Source of the DNA: Mameliella sp. CS4
GTDB lineage: Bacteria > Pseudomonadota > Alphaproteobacteria > Rhodobacterales > Rhodobacteraceae
Direction: 5' to 3'
Assembly: GCF_019392335.1 (NCBI RefSeq)
Contig: NZ_JAHXRQ010000005.1
Span: 124,001-188,000 of the forward strand
Length of the DNA stretch: 64,000 bases
Shown here: positions 19,011 to 28,489 of the stretch, in pieces
Layout: each line of letters begins with the position of its first letter
How positions within the stretch are numbered: position 1 is the first letter of the stretch
Position numbers and translations under genes: made by a program
Notes under the pieces: generated by a model
What the model saw: the letters and a program-made list of their open reading frames with translations, nothing else
Databases searched by the model: none
Told to the model about the DNA's origin: nothing

Positions 19011-19934
19011 ATGGCCACATATGACGCTGGAACATACTTCATTTACGAGTTGGATGCAGGAACGACCTACAACTTCCTCGAACAGAACTTCTCAGGTCCG
19101 TATACCTACGATGACACGGAGGCGGACAACACCTTTGAAGTCGGTGACGACATCAACGACAATGCCATCGTCACCACCTTCCTGGGAACCTTGACCGTAC
19201 CGTTGAACGGCGGCGGCACGGTCGTGGCGATGGTCGGGGAATTCAGTTCCGTGGCGAGCAACCAGCGCGTGTTGATCCTGCCGGACGGGGTCCCACCTGC
19301 ATATGTGACCCTGCCCGACAGTATCGATCTCGCAACTCTGGACACCAGCGATTTCGCGACCTGCTTTGCCGCAGGCACGGGGATTGCAACCGCCCTTGGG
19401 GATCGGCCGGTCGAAGAGCTGCGGATCGGGGACAGGATCACCACCGCCGACGGTCGACAGGTCTCTGTCAAGTGGATCGGACGCCAGACGATCCTGACCC
19501 GGTTCCGGTGCGACCGCGCCCGGATGATCCGCATCCGGCAAGGCGCCCTGGCAGAGGGACAACCGAATGCCGACCTGACCGTGACCGGCGATCACGGCAT
19601 GGTGCTGGATGGCTACGTGGTGAATGCCTCGGCGCTGGTGAACGGCCAGTCCATCACCCGGGTTCCCCTTTCGGCCCTGCCCGAGCGCTTCACCGTTTAC
19701 CATGTCGAGACAGAGGCGCATGACGTGATCCTTGCCAATGGTGCGGCGACAGAGACCTATGTCGATTATGTCGCGCGCAGCAGCTTTGACAATCACGATG
19801 AATACCTGGCGCTCTACGGCGCGGACACTGACATCGCGGAATTGCCAATGCCCCGGATCAGCTCTGCCCGGCTTTTGCCCGGACACCTGCGCGCGCGGTT
19901 GACCCAAGGGACCCAAGGTTCCGACGCCGCCTGA
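19011..19934 (+). CDS. Hint-domain protein
   Basis: A 307-residue protein with a C-terminal Hint_2 domain, the Hedgehog/intein autoprocessing fold. Block A is TCFAAGTGIAT, with the nucleophile Cys at 118. It continues with RPVEELRIGDRITTADG, the WIGRQ strand, a DHGMVLDG block with a His and VYHVETEAHDVILANG near the end. The N-terminal ~115 residues match nothing I recognise and have no obvious Sec signal peptide. Related Hint_2 proteins are common in Rhodobacteraceae and their targets are mostly unknown. Cleavage after residue 117 is inferred only. The gene sits, oppositely oriented, between gspD and gspE, so it may be a substrate or partner of the secretion system. Confidence 0.85.
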   Translation: MATYDAGTYFIYELDAGTTYNFLEQNFSGPYTYDDTEADNTFEVGDDINDNAIVTTFLGTLTVPLNGGGTVVAMVGEFSSVASNQRVLILPDGVPPAYVTLPDSIDLATLDTSDFATCFAAGTGIATALGDRPVEELRIGDRITTADGRQVSVKWIGRQTILTRFRCDRARMIRIRQGALAEGQPNADLTVTGDHGMVLDGYVVNASALVNGQSITRVPLSALPERFTVYHVETEAHDVILANGAATETYVDYVARSSFDNHDEYLALYGADTDIAELPMPRISSARLLPGHLRARLTQGTQGSDAA

Positions 19935-19954
19935 CCTCGGCGGCGCGACGGGGT

Positions 19955-19972
19955 GCGGGGCTTTCGCCCCGC
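19955..19972. terminator. Hairpin between Hint gene and gspD
   Basis: A perfect 7-bp GC stem (GCGGGGC with GCCCCGC) and a TTTC loop lie between two convergent genes, ending just before the gspD stop codon. No U tract is present. Confidence 0.5.
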
Positions 19973-19973
19973 T

Positions 19974-21926
19974 CTAGTATTTCCCGTTGAATTTCAGTCG
20001 GCTGGGCAGTGGCGGATAGTTCTTGGCCCGCGCGGCCTTGTCGATGAAGGTCTCATCGAAGGGCTGGTTCAGATCGGCGCCGTCAAAGGGCAGCGCGCCC
20101 AGCGGTGTCTGCGGGAACCGGGTGCTGTCCTCGGGCTGGATCGCAAGGCTGGCCCGTTGCGCCTCGCGCGCCAGTTCGCGGGTGAGGCGCGTCGCCTCAC
20201 GGTCGGAACTGACGATCCGGGGCCGCAGCATGACCAGTAGGACGCGCTGGTTCTTGGACCCGGATTTACCCCGGAACAGCCCGCCCACGATGGGCAGCTT
20301 GGACACGCCCGGCACCCGCTGCGCGTTGGAGCCAAAGCCGTTTTCCAGCAGACCGCCCAGCATGATCACGTTGCCGTCGCGCACAAGGACGGTGGTCGAG
20401 AGCGCGCGTTTCGCGGTGATCTCTCCGCCCGCCGAGGAGGTGGCGTTGGTCAGATTGGACACTTCCTGCTTGATCACCAGCCGCACGGTGCCGTCGGCAT
20501 TGATCTGCGGGATCACGTTCAGGGTCAGGCCGACGTCCTGGCGTTCGATGGTCTGGAACGGTTCCTGCACCGCGCCCTGCCCGACCTGGGTGAACTGTCC
20601 GGTGACGAAGGGCACGTTCTGGGCCACCACGATCTCGGCCTCCTGCCCGTTCAGGGTCAAGATCGAAGGGGTCGACAGCAGCCGCGTGCTGCGGGTCTGG
20701 GCGATGGCGGTCAAAAGGCCCGCTATCCCTGTATGCGCGTCCCCCCTGCGACCGCCGATCACGCCACCGTTGCCCGGGTTGGCCACGTCGCCATTCAGGA
20801 CGGTGGACACCAGGCTGGTCAGGCTGGGCCGTCCTTCCAGCGCGAATTGCACGCCACCAACGATTGCGTCGTTCAGGATCGCGCCAAACTGGACCGAAAG
20901 ATCGGCAAAGCCGTCCACCGACATTTCAAAGATCACCGCCTCGACCAGCACCTGGGTCGGGCGGCGGTCGAGATGCTGCACCATCGCGACGATCTCGTGC
21001 ATCCGGTCGGCAGGGGCGGAAATCAGCAGCGAGTTGGTGCCCGGTTCCGGAACGATGCGGATCTGGCCGCCAGAGCCGTCACCCTGGAAACTGCGCAGCA
21101 CCACGTCCGCCAGGGTGGCCGCCTGGGCATAGTTGACCTGCACCACGCGGCTTTGCTGGCTGTTGCGCTGTGCGTCCAGCCGTCCGGCCAGCACGCGTAC
21201 CTGTTCGCGCAACGCCTGCGGTCCCAGCACAAGCAGGGCGTTGGAGCGCGCATCGACGCTGACGCTGGCGCCATCGGGAACAATGCCCATCGACTGGATC
21301 ACCTGCAGCACCTCGCGCGCGTCGGCGTTGCGCAGGCGGATCATCTCGATCGGCTCGGACCGGGGCTGATCCAGCTCGGAAATCAGCGCCTGGATGCGGC
21401 GATGGTTGCCGGCACGGTCGGACAGGATGATCAGCCGCGCATCGGGGACGGTGGAAATCACCGCCTCGGAGGGCAAGAGCGGGCGCACCACGTCCACGAC
21501 CTCGGAAACCGGGATGTGATTGACGCGGATCACGCGGGTTTCATAGACACCGGACCCGGCGACCCCGGGCGAGAGTTCCCGCGCGGTGGTCAGCGGCACG
21601 ATGCGGTCGGCATCGACGCCCTTGACGATGGTCAGGCGGTTGACCTCCAACACGTTGAGAAAGATCTCATACAGGGCGGCGGGGGTGACATTTTCCGGCG
21701 CCAGCACGGTCACGGTGCCGCGCACGCCGGGGTCGATCACGAAATTCCGGTTCGTGGCCTCCGACACGATCTCGACGAAGCTGCGCAGGTCCGCATCGCG
21801 CAGATCCAACGCGCCCTGCGCGCGGGTCAGCCCCGGGATCGTCACCAGAATTGCAAGGAGTAGCGCCACACACCACGACCGCACCCACCCGGTGCCGGCC
21901 ATGTCGACCGAAGTTCCTGCCCGCAC
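19974..21926 (-). CDS. gspD: Type II secretion secretin GspD
   Basis: Outer-membrane secretin that forms the exit channel of the type II system. It has a signal peptide (residues ~14-36), an N0 domain beginning LDLRDADLRSFVEIVSEA, N1-N3 domains and a secretin core with VEAVIFEMSVD, RLLSTPSILTLNGQEA, VGLTLNVIPQIN and VPGVSKLPIVGGLFRG. At 650 residues it has normal GspD length. The GTG at 21926 follows GAGAGGG; an ATG at 21902 is the alternative. The C-terminal ~60 residues form a short tail where a pilotin could bind. gspC lies 98 nt upstream, across a paired palindrome. Confidence 0.95.
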   Translation of the reverse strand: MRAGTSVDMAGTGWVRSWCVALLLAILVTIPGLTRAQGALDLRDADLRSFVEIVSEATNRNFVIDPGVRGTVTVLAPENVTPAALYEIFLNVLEVNRLTIVKGVDADRIVPLTTARELSPGVAGSGVYETRVIRVNHIPVSEVVDVVRPLLPSEAVISTVPDARLIILSDRAGNHRRIQALISELDQPRSEPIEMIRLRNADAREVLQVIQSMGIVPDGASVSVDARSNALLVLGPQALREQVRVLAGRLDAQRNSQQSRVVQVNYAQAATLADVVLRSFQGDGSGGQIRIVPEPGTNSLLISAPADRMHEIVAMVQHLDRRPTQVLVEAVIFEMSVDGFADLSVQFGAILNDAIVGGVQFALEGRPSLTSLVSTVLNGDVANPGNGGVIGGRRGDAHTGIAGLLTAIAQTRSTRLLSTPSILTLNGQEAEIVVAQNVPFVTGQFTQVGQGAVQEPFQTIERQDVGLTLNVIPQINADGTVRLVIKQEVSNLTNATSSAGGEITAKRALSTTVLVRDGNVIMLGGLLENGFGSNAQRVPGVSKLPIVGGLFRGKSGSKNQRVLLVMLRPRIVSSDREATRLTRELAREAQRASLAIQPEDSTRFPQTPLGALPFDGADLNQPFDETFIDKAARAKNYPPLPSRLKFNGKY

Positions 21927-21952
21927 TTTCGTGCCCTCTCGATTATGTTTTT

Positions 21953-22001
21953 GCCGCGTGTTTCGCGGTCATTGGGCGTAACATACCGCGAAACACGCGG
22001 C
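21953..22001. repeat. Paired palindrome between gspC and gspD (REPIN-like)
   Basis: Two 17-bp arms (21953-21969 and 21985-22001) are perfect inverted copies around a 15-nt spacer. Each arm is itself a dyad, CCGCG-N5-CGCGG. Dyad centres are 32 bp apart, about three helical turns. The gspD direction has an A run after it rather than a U run, so it is not a classic terminator. It could be a mobile palindromic repeat, an operator pair or an RNA hairpin limiting gspD expression. Confidence 0.75.
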
Positions 22002-22024
22002 TTGTCTCCCCCCGGGTGGCTGGG

Positions 22025-22498
22025 TCAATCGGTGAAGGCGAGGAAGTCCGGGGTGCCGTGATTGTCCAGCCTTATGCCGCCCGCCTCGATAGCGGTGACG
22101 GTGACGCCGTCGGCCAGGGTATCCCCCACACGCATCAGCTGCTCTCCCGTCGGATGTGAGACGATCGCCCAGCTGCTGTCGCCGTTGCTGACCACGCCTT
22201 TCAGCGAAAAGCCGAGGCTGTCGATGGGCGGCGCGGGCGGCTGTGGCTCATCGACGACGGGCGGCGCGGGCGGTTTCGGCGGCTGCGGTTCCGGCGGCTT
22301 GTAGCTGCCAAAGAGCGAGGGCCAGCGCATCGGTGGCTGCGGTTGCGGCAGGTCCAGCGCAAGCCCCGCGTCCGGCGTGGCAGAAGGCGCCGCGCGGGGG
22401 GCAGGCAGCGGATCCTGAAGGGTCCGGTAGAGGCTGTTCCCGGCCCAGACCGCGGCGGCCAGGGTCAACGGTGTCAGGAGCCAGGCCAGCCAGCGCAT
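22025..22498 (-). CDS. gspC: Type II secretion GspC-like protein
   Basis: Bitopic inner-membrane protein that links the platform to GspD. With the ATG at 22498 (GTG at 22501 is the alternative) it has 157 residues: one membrane segment (about 3-21), a Pro-rich periplasmic linker rich in PQPP and PKPP, and a homology-region domain (FSLKGVVSNGDSSWAIVSH, then GEQLMRVGDTL). It lacks the C-terminal PDZ domain of longer GspC proteins. It is the first gene of the gspC-gspD unit. Confidence 0.85.
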   Translation of the reverse strand: MRWLAWLLTPLTLAAAVWAGNSLYRTLQDPLPAPRAAPSATPDAGLALDLPQPQPPMRWPSLFGSYKPPEPQPPKPPAPPVVDEPQPPAPPIDSLGFSLKGVVSNGDSSWAIVSHPTGEQLMRVGDTLADGVTVTAIEAGGIRLDNHGTPDFLAFTD

Positions 22499-22614
22499 CA
22501 CGGTTTTCCATCCATCCCACGGGCGGGCTTGGGTTTTCGTGGACGCCGCCCCCAGTCAGGTGGTATCATGGCGGGCGATCAAGGCAAACCTTGGCGACGT
22601 TGAGGACAGAGCAG

Positions 22615-23127
22615 ATGATAATGGGACGGGTGATGCCGGCGCTGATGGCGTTTGGCGTGATGTTGCCGCTGGCGGCCTGTGACACGGCAGAGGGCAACGC
22701 ATCGGGTTTTCGCAAGAACTATTTCGTAGCGCGCTCGGCGCTGGAAGAGGGCGAATACGGCCAGGCCAACCGGCAATACGCCAAGCTGATGAGCAGCGCC
22801 GGGCCCTTCCTGCCACGCATCCAGCTGGAATATGCCCACAGCCTGCTGCGCGCCGGGGAATATGCCCAGGCCGCCGACCTGGCCGAGGGCATGGCGATGA
22901 GCAGCGAGGGCGCGGCCAGCGCCGCGGCGCTGGCGGTTGCGGCCACGGCCCGGCATGAGCTGGGGCTGGCAGCGCTGGCGCAGGGCGACCGGCAAGGCGG
23001 CAAGACCCAGCTGGAACGCGCTCAGCAAGCCATGACGCAGGTGCTGGACACCCACCCGGAACTGGATCCGCTGGGATCGCTGGCCGGACGGCAGGCCAGT
23101 ATCGCGGTGCGGCTGCGCGCGCTGTAA
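22615..23127 (+). CDS. TPR-type outer-membrane lipoprotein
   Basis: A 170-residue lipoprotein with the lipobox LAAC (MLPLAACDTA) about 23 residues in. The mature part is all-helical with TPR-like repeats (SALEEGEYGQANRQYAKLM, HSLLRAGEYAQAADLAEGM and a third from AATARHELGLAALAQGD). The ATG at 22615 is preceded by GAGGA; the frame is open upstream but without a signal peptide. It is divergent from gspC with 116 bp between. TPR lipoproteins such as PilF/PilW act as secretin pilotins in type IV pili, so a pilotin role for GspD is a reasonable guess, not shown by sequence. TadD-like is the main alternative. Confidence 0.75.
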   Translation: MIMGRVMPALMAFGVMLPLAACDTAEGNASGFRKNYFVARSALEEGEYGQANRQYAKLMSSAGPFLPRIQLEYAHSLLRAGEYAQAADLAEGMAMSSEGAASAAALAVAATARHELGLAALAQGDRQGGKTQLERAQQAMTQVLDTHPELDPLGSLAGRQASIAVRLRAL

Positions 23128-23134
23128 GCGGGTC

Positions 23135-24121
23135 CTAGCGACGCCCCCAGCGGGCACGGCGGCCCGGCATGGGGCGGGCCTTGGCCTGTTCGCGCAGAAA
23201 GACAAAGACCCCGGCGCCGATGATCAGCACGCAGCCGGCCCAGGTGGCCGGAACCGGCCATTCCCCGAAGATCATCCAGCCCCAGAGGATCGCCAGCGGC
23301 AGGCCGATGTACTCGAACGGGGCGATGGTCGCCGCGTCGGCCAGCCGGTAGGCCGCGCTGAGGCAATACCCCACCACCCCCGAACAGACCCCAAGCCCCA
23401 GGAACACCAGCCAGTCGTCCGGCGTGGGCCAGACCCAGGCCCGCAGCAGGAAGATCATGCTTTCGTTGGTGACACCCTCGGCATAGCGCCCATCGCCCGC
23501 GACAAGGTAGAACAGGGCGGACACCATGAGAAAGGTGCCCTGGATATAGACGGCCAGCGCCGAGGCGCGCGTCGTCATCCCCAGCCGCCGGGTCAGCACC
23601 TGCATCAGCGCGTAGAACCCTGCCGCGATCACCGGCAGCAGCATCACGAGGCGTGAGACCGAGAGATCGGCCTTCCACGGCTCCTGCATGATGATCACCC
23701 CGGCAAAGCCCACCACGACGGCCCCGATCCGCAGCGGCCCCACCTTTTCGCCCAGGATGGGGATCGACAGCAGCGTGATCATCAGCGGCGCGACAAAGAA
23801 CAGCGCCGTCGCCTGGCCCAGCGGCAGCACCGCCAGCGCGCAGAAATAGGTCATGTTCGCGCAGACGACCAGCAGCCCGCGCAACAGGTGCAGGCCCGGC
23901 GTCGCGGTCTTCAACAGACCCAGCCCGCCTTCGGCAAAGACAAAGCCGAAGGTAAAGACCAACCCGATGGCAGAGCGGGTAAAGACCATCTGGTGCAGCG
24001 GATAGCCGCCCGACAGGACCTTGATCAGCATGTCGTTGATCGAGATCGCGAGGATGCCGAGGCAAATGTAGAAGATGCCCAGGGCAGGACGGTTGAGCGC
24101 GGCTGTGGTGAGGGTCGTCAT
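23135..24121 (-). CDS. EamA/DMT-family membrane exporter
   Basis: A ten-helix drug/metabolite transporter of the EamA family with two homologous five-helix halves. The first half includes DMLIKVLSGGYPLHQMVFTR and the second includes the conserved AAYRLADAATIAPFEYIGLP motif and W in helix 9. The start at 24121 gives 328 residues beginning MTTLTTAALNRPALGIFY; the frame is open to an ATG at 24172 whose extra 17 residues look non-coding. Substrate is unknown. It converges on the TPR lipoprotein gene with only 7 bp between. Confidence 0.88.
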   Translation of the reverse strand: MTTLTTAALNRPALGIFYICLGILAISINDMLIKVLSGGYPLHQMVFTRSAIGLVFTFGFVFAEGGLGLLKTATPGLHLLRGLLVVCANMTYFCALAVLPLGQATALFFVAPLMITLLSIPILGEKVGPLRIGAVVVGFAGVIIMQEPWKADLSVSRLVMLLPVIAAGFYALMQVLTRRLGMTTRASALAVYIQGTFLMVSALFYLVAGDGRYAEGVTNESMIFLLRAWVWPTPDDWLVFLGLGVCSGVVGYCLSAAYRLADAATIAPFEYIGLPLAILWGWMIFGEWPVPATWAGCVLIIGAGVFVFLREQAKARPMPGRRARWGRR

Positions 24122-24255
24122 GCCAAAGGGCTTAGTCGCCGGCGGCCCGGGGCGCCAGTCTGTTTGCGACATGCATGCGGCCTATGCATTTCTGCTCAAT
24201 TGCGCATCACGACATGAGGGTTAGGTTGCAGACGTGCGAACAAGGAGGGCGGACC

Positions 24256-25194
24256 ATGCCCACGGTAGAAATCCGCGACGTGCGGAAACGGTATGATAGC
24301 GGGTTCGAGGCGCTCAAGGGCGTTTCACTCGACATCGAAGAGGGCGAAATCCTGGCGCTGCTTGGCCCGAACGGCGCCGGAAAGACCACGCTGATCTCGG
24401 CGATCTGCGGGATCACCCGCATCACCGACGGCAGCATCCGGGTCGGCGGACATGACGTGGTGTCAGAGTTCCGCGCGGCGCGCAGCCTTGTCGGGCTGGT
24501 GCCGCAGGAAATGAACCTGGAGCCTTTCCAGACGGTCATCGCAGGGGTGCGGTTTTCGCGCGGGCTGTTCGGCAAGCGCCCGGACGAGGCGCTGATCGAA
24601 CGCATCCTGCGGCGGCTGTCGCTTTGGGACAAGCGCAACGCAAAGGTGATGGAGCTGTCGGGCGGGATGAAACGCCGGGTGCTGATCGCCAAGGCGCTGG
24701 CGCATGAACCGCGCGTGCTGTTCCTGGACGAGCCGACGGCAGGTGTGGACGTGGAATTGCGCCGGGACATGTGGGACACCGTGGCCGAGCTGAAGCGCGA
24801 CGGCGTGACCATCATCCTGACCACGCACTACATCGAAGAGGCCGAGGCCATCGCCGACCGGGTGGGCGTCATCAACAAGGGCGAGATCCTGCTGGTCGAG
24901 GACAAGGCCAGCCTGATGACCCGCATGGGACAGAAGGAACTGACCATCGAACTGACCGATCCGGTTGCCAGCGTGCCCCCTGCCCTGTCGGATTATGACC
25001 TGCGGCTGAGCGAGGACGGCGGCAGCCTGACCTATCGTTACGACACCGGGGCCGAACGGACCGGCATCGGGCGGCTGATGGGCCTGCTGGCCGAGACGGG
25101 CTGCCAGGTGCGCGACGTGCACACCGCGCAAAACTCGCTGGAGGATATTTTCGTCGGGCTTGTGGCCCGGCAGGAAGAGGAGAGCGCGGCATGA
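24256..25194 (+). CDS. ABC-2 type exporter, ATP-binding subunit
   Basis: A 312-residue ATPase of the ABC-2 export class (YadG/CcmA-like). Walker A is GPNGAGKTT, the Q loop is in VPQEMNL, the signature is LSGGMKRRV, Walker B is [11 protein letters not shown] and the H loop is TTHYIEEAE. The ATG at 24256 follows a strong AAGGAGG, which settles the start over longer open frame. A C-terminal ~80-residue regulatory extension follows the ATPase core. The stop overlaps the permease start (ATGA). Confidence 0.92.
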   Translation: MPTVEIRDVRKRYDSGFEALKGVSLDIEEGEILALLGPNGAGKTTLISAICGITRITDGSIRVGGHDVVSEFRAARSLVGLVPQEMNLEPFQTVIAGVRFSRGLFGKRPDEALIERILRRLSLWDKRNAKVMELSGGMKRRVLIAKALAHEPRVLFLDEPTAGVDVELRRDMWDTVAELKRDGVTIILTTHYIEEAEAIADRVGVINKGEILLVEDKASLMTRMGQKELTIELTDPVASVPPALSDYDLRLSEDGGSLTYRYDTGAERTGIGRLMGLLAETGCQVRDVHTAQNSLEDIFVGLVARQEEESAA

Positions 25195-25952
25195 ACCTTC
25201 CCGCGATCTGGGCCATCTACAAGTTCGAGATGATGCGGTTCTTTCGCAGCATCCTGCAAAGCTTCGTCTCGCCCGTCATCTCGACCTCGCTGTATTTCGT
25301 CGTCTTCGGCGCGGCCATCGGGTCACGCATCGACCAGGTCGAGGGCGTCAGCTATGGCGCCTTCATCGTGCCGGGGCTGGTCATGCTGTCGGTCATGACG
25401 CAGGCGATTTCCAACGCCAGCTTCGGCATCTACTTCCCGAAATTCATCGGCACGATCTACGAGCTGCTCTCGGCCCCGGTGAACTTCCTGGAAATCGTGC
25501 TGGGCTTTGTCGGCGCGGCGGCGACCAAGGCGCTGTTCATTGGCGTGGTGATCCTGGGGACGGCGGCGTTTTTCGTCGACCTGCAGATCATGCATCCGGT
25601 GGCGATGGTCATCTTCCTGCTGCTGACCTGCATGAGCTTCTCGCTGCTGGGCTTCATCATCGGGATCTGGGCCAGGAACTTTGAACAGCTGCAACTGGTG
25701 CCGCTGCTGGTGGTGACGCCGCTGGTCTTCCTGGGCGGCAGTTTCTACTCGATCTCGATGCTGCCCCCGGCCTGGCAGACGGTCGCCTACTTCAACCCGG
25801 TGGTCTACCTGGTTTCGGGGTTCCGGTGGTCGTTCTTCGGGCTTGCCGATGTGCCGATTGCTGTCAGCCTGCTGGCCATTGCGGGGTTCACCGCGATCTG
25901 CCTGGCGACGGTCTGGTGGATCTTCAAGACCGGCTGGCGCATCCGAACCTGA
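25191..25952 (+). CDS. ABC-2 type exporter, permease subunit
   Basis: A 253-residue integral membrane protein with six predicted helices, matching ABC2_membrane permeases (YadH-like). The [17 protein letters not shown] loop and [17 protein letters not shown] before the last helix are typical. It overlaps the ATPase gene by 4 nt, so the two form one exporter. Substrate cannot be told; candidates are polysaccharide, lipid or drug. Confidence 0.92.
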   Translation: MNLPAIWAIYKFEMMRFFRSILQSFVSPVISTSLYFVVFGAAIGSRIDQVEGVSYGAFIVPGLVMLSVMTQAISNASFGIYFPKFIGTIYELLSAPVNFLEIVLGFVGAAATKALFIGVVILGTAAFFVDLQIMHPVAMVIFLLLTCMSFSLLGFIIGIWARNFEQLQLVPLLVVTPLVFLGGSFYSISMLPPAWQTVAYFNPVVYLVSGFRWSFFGLADVPIAVSLLAIAGFTAICLATVWWIFKTGWRIRT

Positions 25953-25964
25953 GGTCGCAGTGGG

Positions 25965-26765
25965 TCAGGGCAGCGCGCCAAGCTGCTCTGACAGCGCCTG
26001 CGTCACCGCCTGAGGATGTGACATCAGCACCATGTGACCGGCGCCACCGACAACCATTTCCGAGGCCATCGGCAGACGCGCCATCAGGCCACGATGCACC
26101 TCGGCGATGACAGGCACGGTGTCGGCCCCGCGCAACAGCGTGACCGGGAAATTCAGGCTTTCCAGCCCGCCGGGATTCAGCATCCCGGCGCCGTCGCGCC
26201 AGAGGGCCGGCTCTGTTGCGCGGACAAAGGGCAACTGGGCGGCCATACCCCTTTGCACCTTCTCGGGAAAGCTGTCCCAGGGCACACCCCCGCCCCAGAG
26301 CCGGTTGAACCCGCGCGCGGCCCCCATCAGGTCGCCTGCATCCACATCGGCGTAAAGCGTTTGCTCGGCGGCCTTGTGGTCGCGTTTCAAGGCGCTGTCT
26401 GGCGCCGCGGCAAAGAACACCGGCTCGATCAGCAGGAGTGAGGCAATGCGCTCCGGCGCCTCCAGCGCCAGACGCAGCGCCAGCGTGGCGCCAAAGCTAT
26501 GGCCCGCAAGGTGGATGCCGTCGGCCAGATGCGGACGGATTGCGGCGCAAGCGATGTCATGCACGTCCTCGCCGTCCGGGAACGCCGGGCTGCGGCCATG
26601 CCCCGGCAGGTCCGGGGCGCGGAAATGGCACCGGCTGTCCAGGGCCTGCGCCACGGATTTCCACATGCTGCCCTGTCCCAGACCGCAATGCAGGGCCAGC
26701 ACCTCTGTCGGCCCCTGCCCCCAGTCCCGCCAGTGCAGCGCCATCTCCGGGCCTGCGTCCCGCAT
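25965..26765 (-). CDS. Alpha/beta hydrolase
   Basis: A 266-residue alpha/beta-hydrolase with the oxyanion motif LHCGLGQG, nucleophile elbow GHSFG and a catalytic His in GGAGHMVL near the C-terminus. There is no signal peptide, so it is cytoplasmic. The TGATG junction with the upstream isomerase gene (1-nt overlap) indicates co-translation and perhaps a shared catabolic pathway. Substrate is unknown. Confidence 0.88.
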   Translation of the reverse strand: MRDAGPEMALHWRDWGQGPTEVLALHCGLGQGSMWKSVAQALDSRCHFRAPDLPGHGRSPAFPDGEDVHDIACAAIRPHLADGIHLAGHSFGATLALRLALEAPERIASLLLIEPVFFAAAPDSALKRDHKAAEQTLYADVDAGDLMGAARGFNRLWGGGVPWDSFPEKVQRGMAAQLPFVRATEPALWRDGAGMLNPGGLESLNFPVTLLRGADTVPVIAEVHRGLMARLPMASEMVVGGAGHMVLMSHPQAVTQALSEQLGALP

Positions 26766-27364
26766 CAGAGCTTGCCCGCCAGATGCGCGTCAAGATCGTC
26801 CAGACGGTCATTGCCCCAGAAGACCTGCCCGCTGTCGACGACATAGGTCGGCGCGCCGAAGACTCCCTTTTCCACCGCTTCTTCGAGGTTGGCGGGATAG
26901 GTCTCGGCCCCCGCCAGCAGGCCGGTATCCGCCAGCGCGGGATCGAAACCCGCCTCGGAAAGGCAGGCCTTGATGACATCGTCCTCGGCGATGTCCTTGT
27001 CCTGCGCCCAGCAGGCCGCAAGCAACCCGTGCACAAGTTTGCCCATGTCGCCGCCGCCCGCTTTCTGGGCGGCGATGACGGCATAAGAGGACGGCGCCGG
27101 GTTGGTCGGGAAATGCGCGGGCTTCGGGTTGACCGGGAGGCCGGTCTTTTTCGCGGTGCGCTCGATCTCTTGCAGGCGGTAGGCCTGCCGGTTGGGATGC
27201 CGTTCCGCCGGGGTCACGCCGCCGGTGCGACCAAAGAGGGCGATGATATCGAAGGGTTTGTAGGCGATACTGGCGCCATGTTTCGCAGCGATCTCTTCCA
27301 GCCTGGTGCCTGCAAAATAGGAAAAGGGCGAGATCGTAGAGAAGAAATAGTCGATGTGAGCCAT
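26765..27364 (-). CDS. 2-hydroxychromene-2-carboxylate isomerase family protein
   Basis: A 199-residue DsbA-fold (kappa-class GST-like) protein of the NahD family. It opens with IDYFFSTISPFSYFAG, where the active-site Ser replaces the CxxC of DsbA, so it is a glutathione-dependent isomerase rather than a thiol oxidoreductase. Later markers are AAQKAG, FGAPTYVV and the C-terminal FWGNDRLDDLD. The ATG at 27364 follows GGAAGG. It is first in a two-gene unit with the hydrolase. Related enzymes act in aromatic degradation, but no ring-cleavage gene is nearby. Confidence 0.88.
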   Translation of the reverse strand: MAHIDYFFSTISPFSYFAGTRLEEIAAKHGASIAYKPFDIIALFGRTGGVTPAERHPNRQAYRLQEIERTAKKTGLPVNPKPAHFPTNPAPSSYAVIAAQKAGGGDMGKLVHGLLAACWAQDKDIAEDDVIKACLSEAGFDPALADTGLLAGAETYPANLEEAVEKGVFGAPTYVVDSGQVFWGNDRLDDLDAHLAGKL

Positions 27365-27463
27365 GCTGTCGCCTTCCGGTGCCTGTGCTGGCGCCGACCG
27401 TAGGCCCATGCTAACGGGACCGCAACATCGTCACGAATCCGTCACCTGCCCAGGACGCATCAC

Positions 27464-28471
27464 ATGCCCAGTGTCATCGAACCCAAGATCATCTCCGGAA
27501 ACGCCAACAAGCCGCTGGCCGAGGCGATTGCCCGGCGCATGTCGCTGTACCGCGGCATGAGCGTCGGCCTCGTGGATGCCCGCGTCGAGCGGTTCAACGA
27601 TCAGGAGATCTTTGTCGAGGTTTTCGAGAACGTGCGCGGCGAGGACATGTTCATCCTGCAAAGCACCTCGAACCCGGCCAACGACAACCTGATGGAGTTG
27701 CTGATCATGTCGGATGCGCTGCGCCGGTCCTCGGCCGCCCGCATCACCGCCGTGATCCCCTATTTCGGCTATGCCCGGCAGGACCGCCGCACCAAGGCAC
27801 GCACGCCGATCACCGCCAAGCTGGTGGCCAACATGATCGCCGAGGCGGGGATCGAGCGGGTGCTGACGATGGATCTGCACGCGGCCCAGATCCAGGGCTT
27901 TTTCGATATGCCGGTGGACAACCTCTATGCCTCGCCGATCTTCGCGCTGGATATCCTCAAGCAGTTCGACGACCTGAGCGACGTGATGGTGATCTCTCCC
28001 GACGTGGGCGGTGTCGCCCGCGCCCGCGAACTGGCCAAGCGGATCAACGCGCCGCTGTCGATCGTCGACAAGCGCCGCGAAAAGCCCGGCGAAGTGGCAG
28101 AGATGACGGTGATCGGCAATGTCGAGGGAAAGCGCTGCATCATCGTCGACGACATGTGCGACACCGCCGGCACGCTCTGCAAGGCGGCCGAAGTGCTGAT
28201 GGAACATGGCGCGACAGAGGTGCATGCCTATATCAGCCACGGTGTCATGTCCGGCCCGGCGGTCGAACGCGTGACCAATTCGGTCATGAAATCTCTGGTG
28301 TTGACCGACACGATCCAGCCGACGGCTGCCGTTGCCGGGGCCCCCAACATCCGGATCCTGCCGACGGCACCGCTGTTCGCGCAGTCGATCCTGAACATCT
28401 GGAATGGCACTTCGGTCTCATCCCTGTTCGAGACCGAAACCCTTGGCCCGATCTACGAGGGCATCCTCTGA
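27464..28471 (+). CDS. prs: Ribose-phosphate pyrophosphokinase
   Basis: PRPP synthase, making phosphoribosyl pyrophosphate from ribose 5-phosphate and ATP for nucleotide, His and Trp synthesis. The 335-residue protein has the flexible-loop region [10 protein letters not shown], the ribose-phosphate-binding [16 protein letters not shown] segment (here [13 protein letters not shown]) and the PRPP loop [13 protein letters not shown]-like AGGA precedes the ATG. A cytochrome c gene begins 18 bp after its stop and has its own ribosome site, so the two may be co-transcribed. Confidence 0.97.
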   Translation: MPSVIEPKIISGNANKPLAEAIARRMSLYRGMSVGLVDARVERFNDQEIFVEVFENVRGEDMFILQSTSNPANDNLMELLIMSDALRRSSAARITAVIPYFGYARQDRRTKARTPITAKLVANMIAEAGIERVLTMDLHAAQIQGFFDMPVDNLYASPIFALDILKQFDDLSDVMVISPDVGGVARARELAKRINAPLSIVDKRREKPGEVAEMTVIGNVEGKRCIIVDDMCDTAGTLCKAAEVLMEHGATEVHAYISHGVMSGPAVERVTNSVMKSLVLTDTIQPTAAVAGAPNIRILPTAPLFAQSILNIWNGTSVSSLFETETLGPIYEGIL

Positions 28472-28489
28472 CCGTTATAGGAGGCGGTA

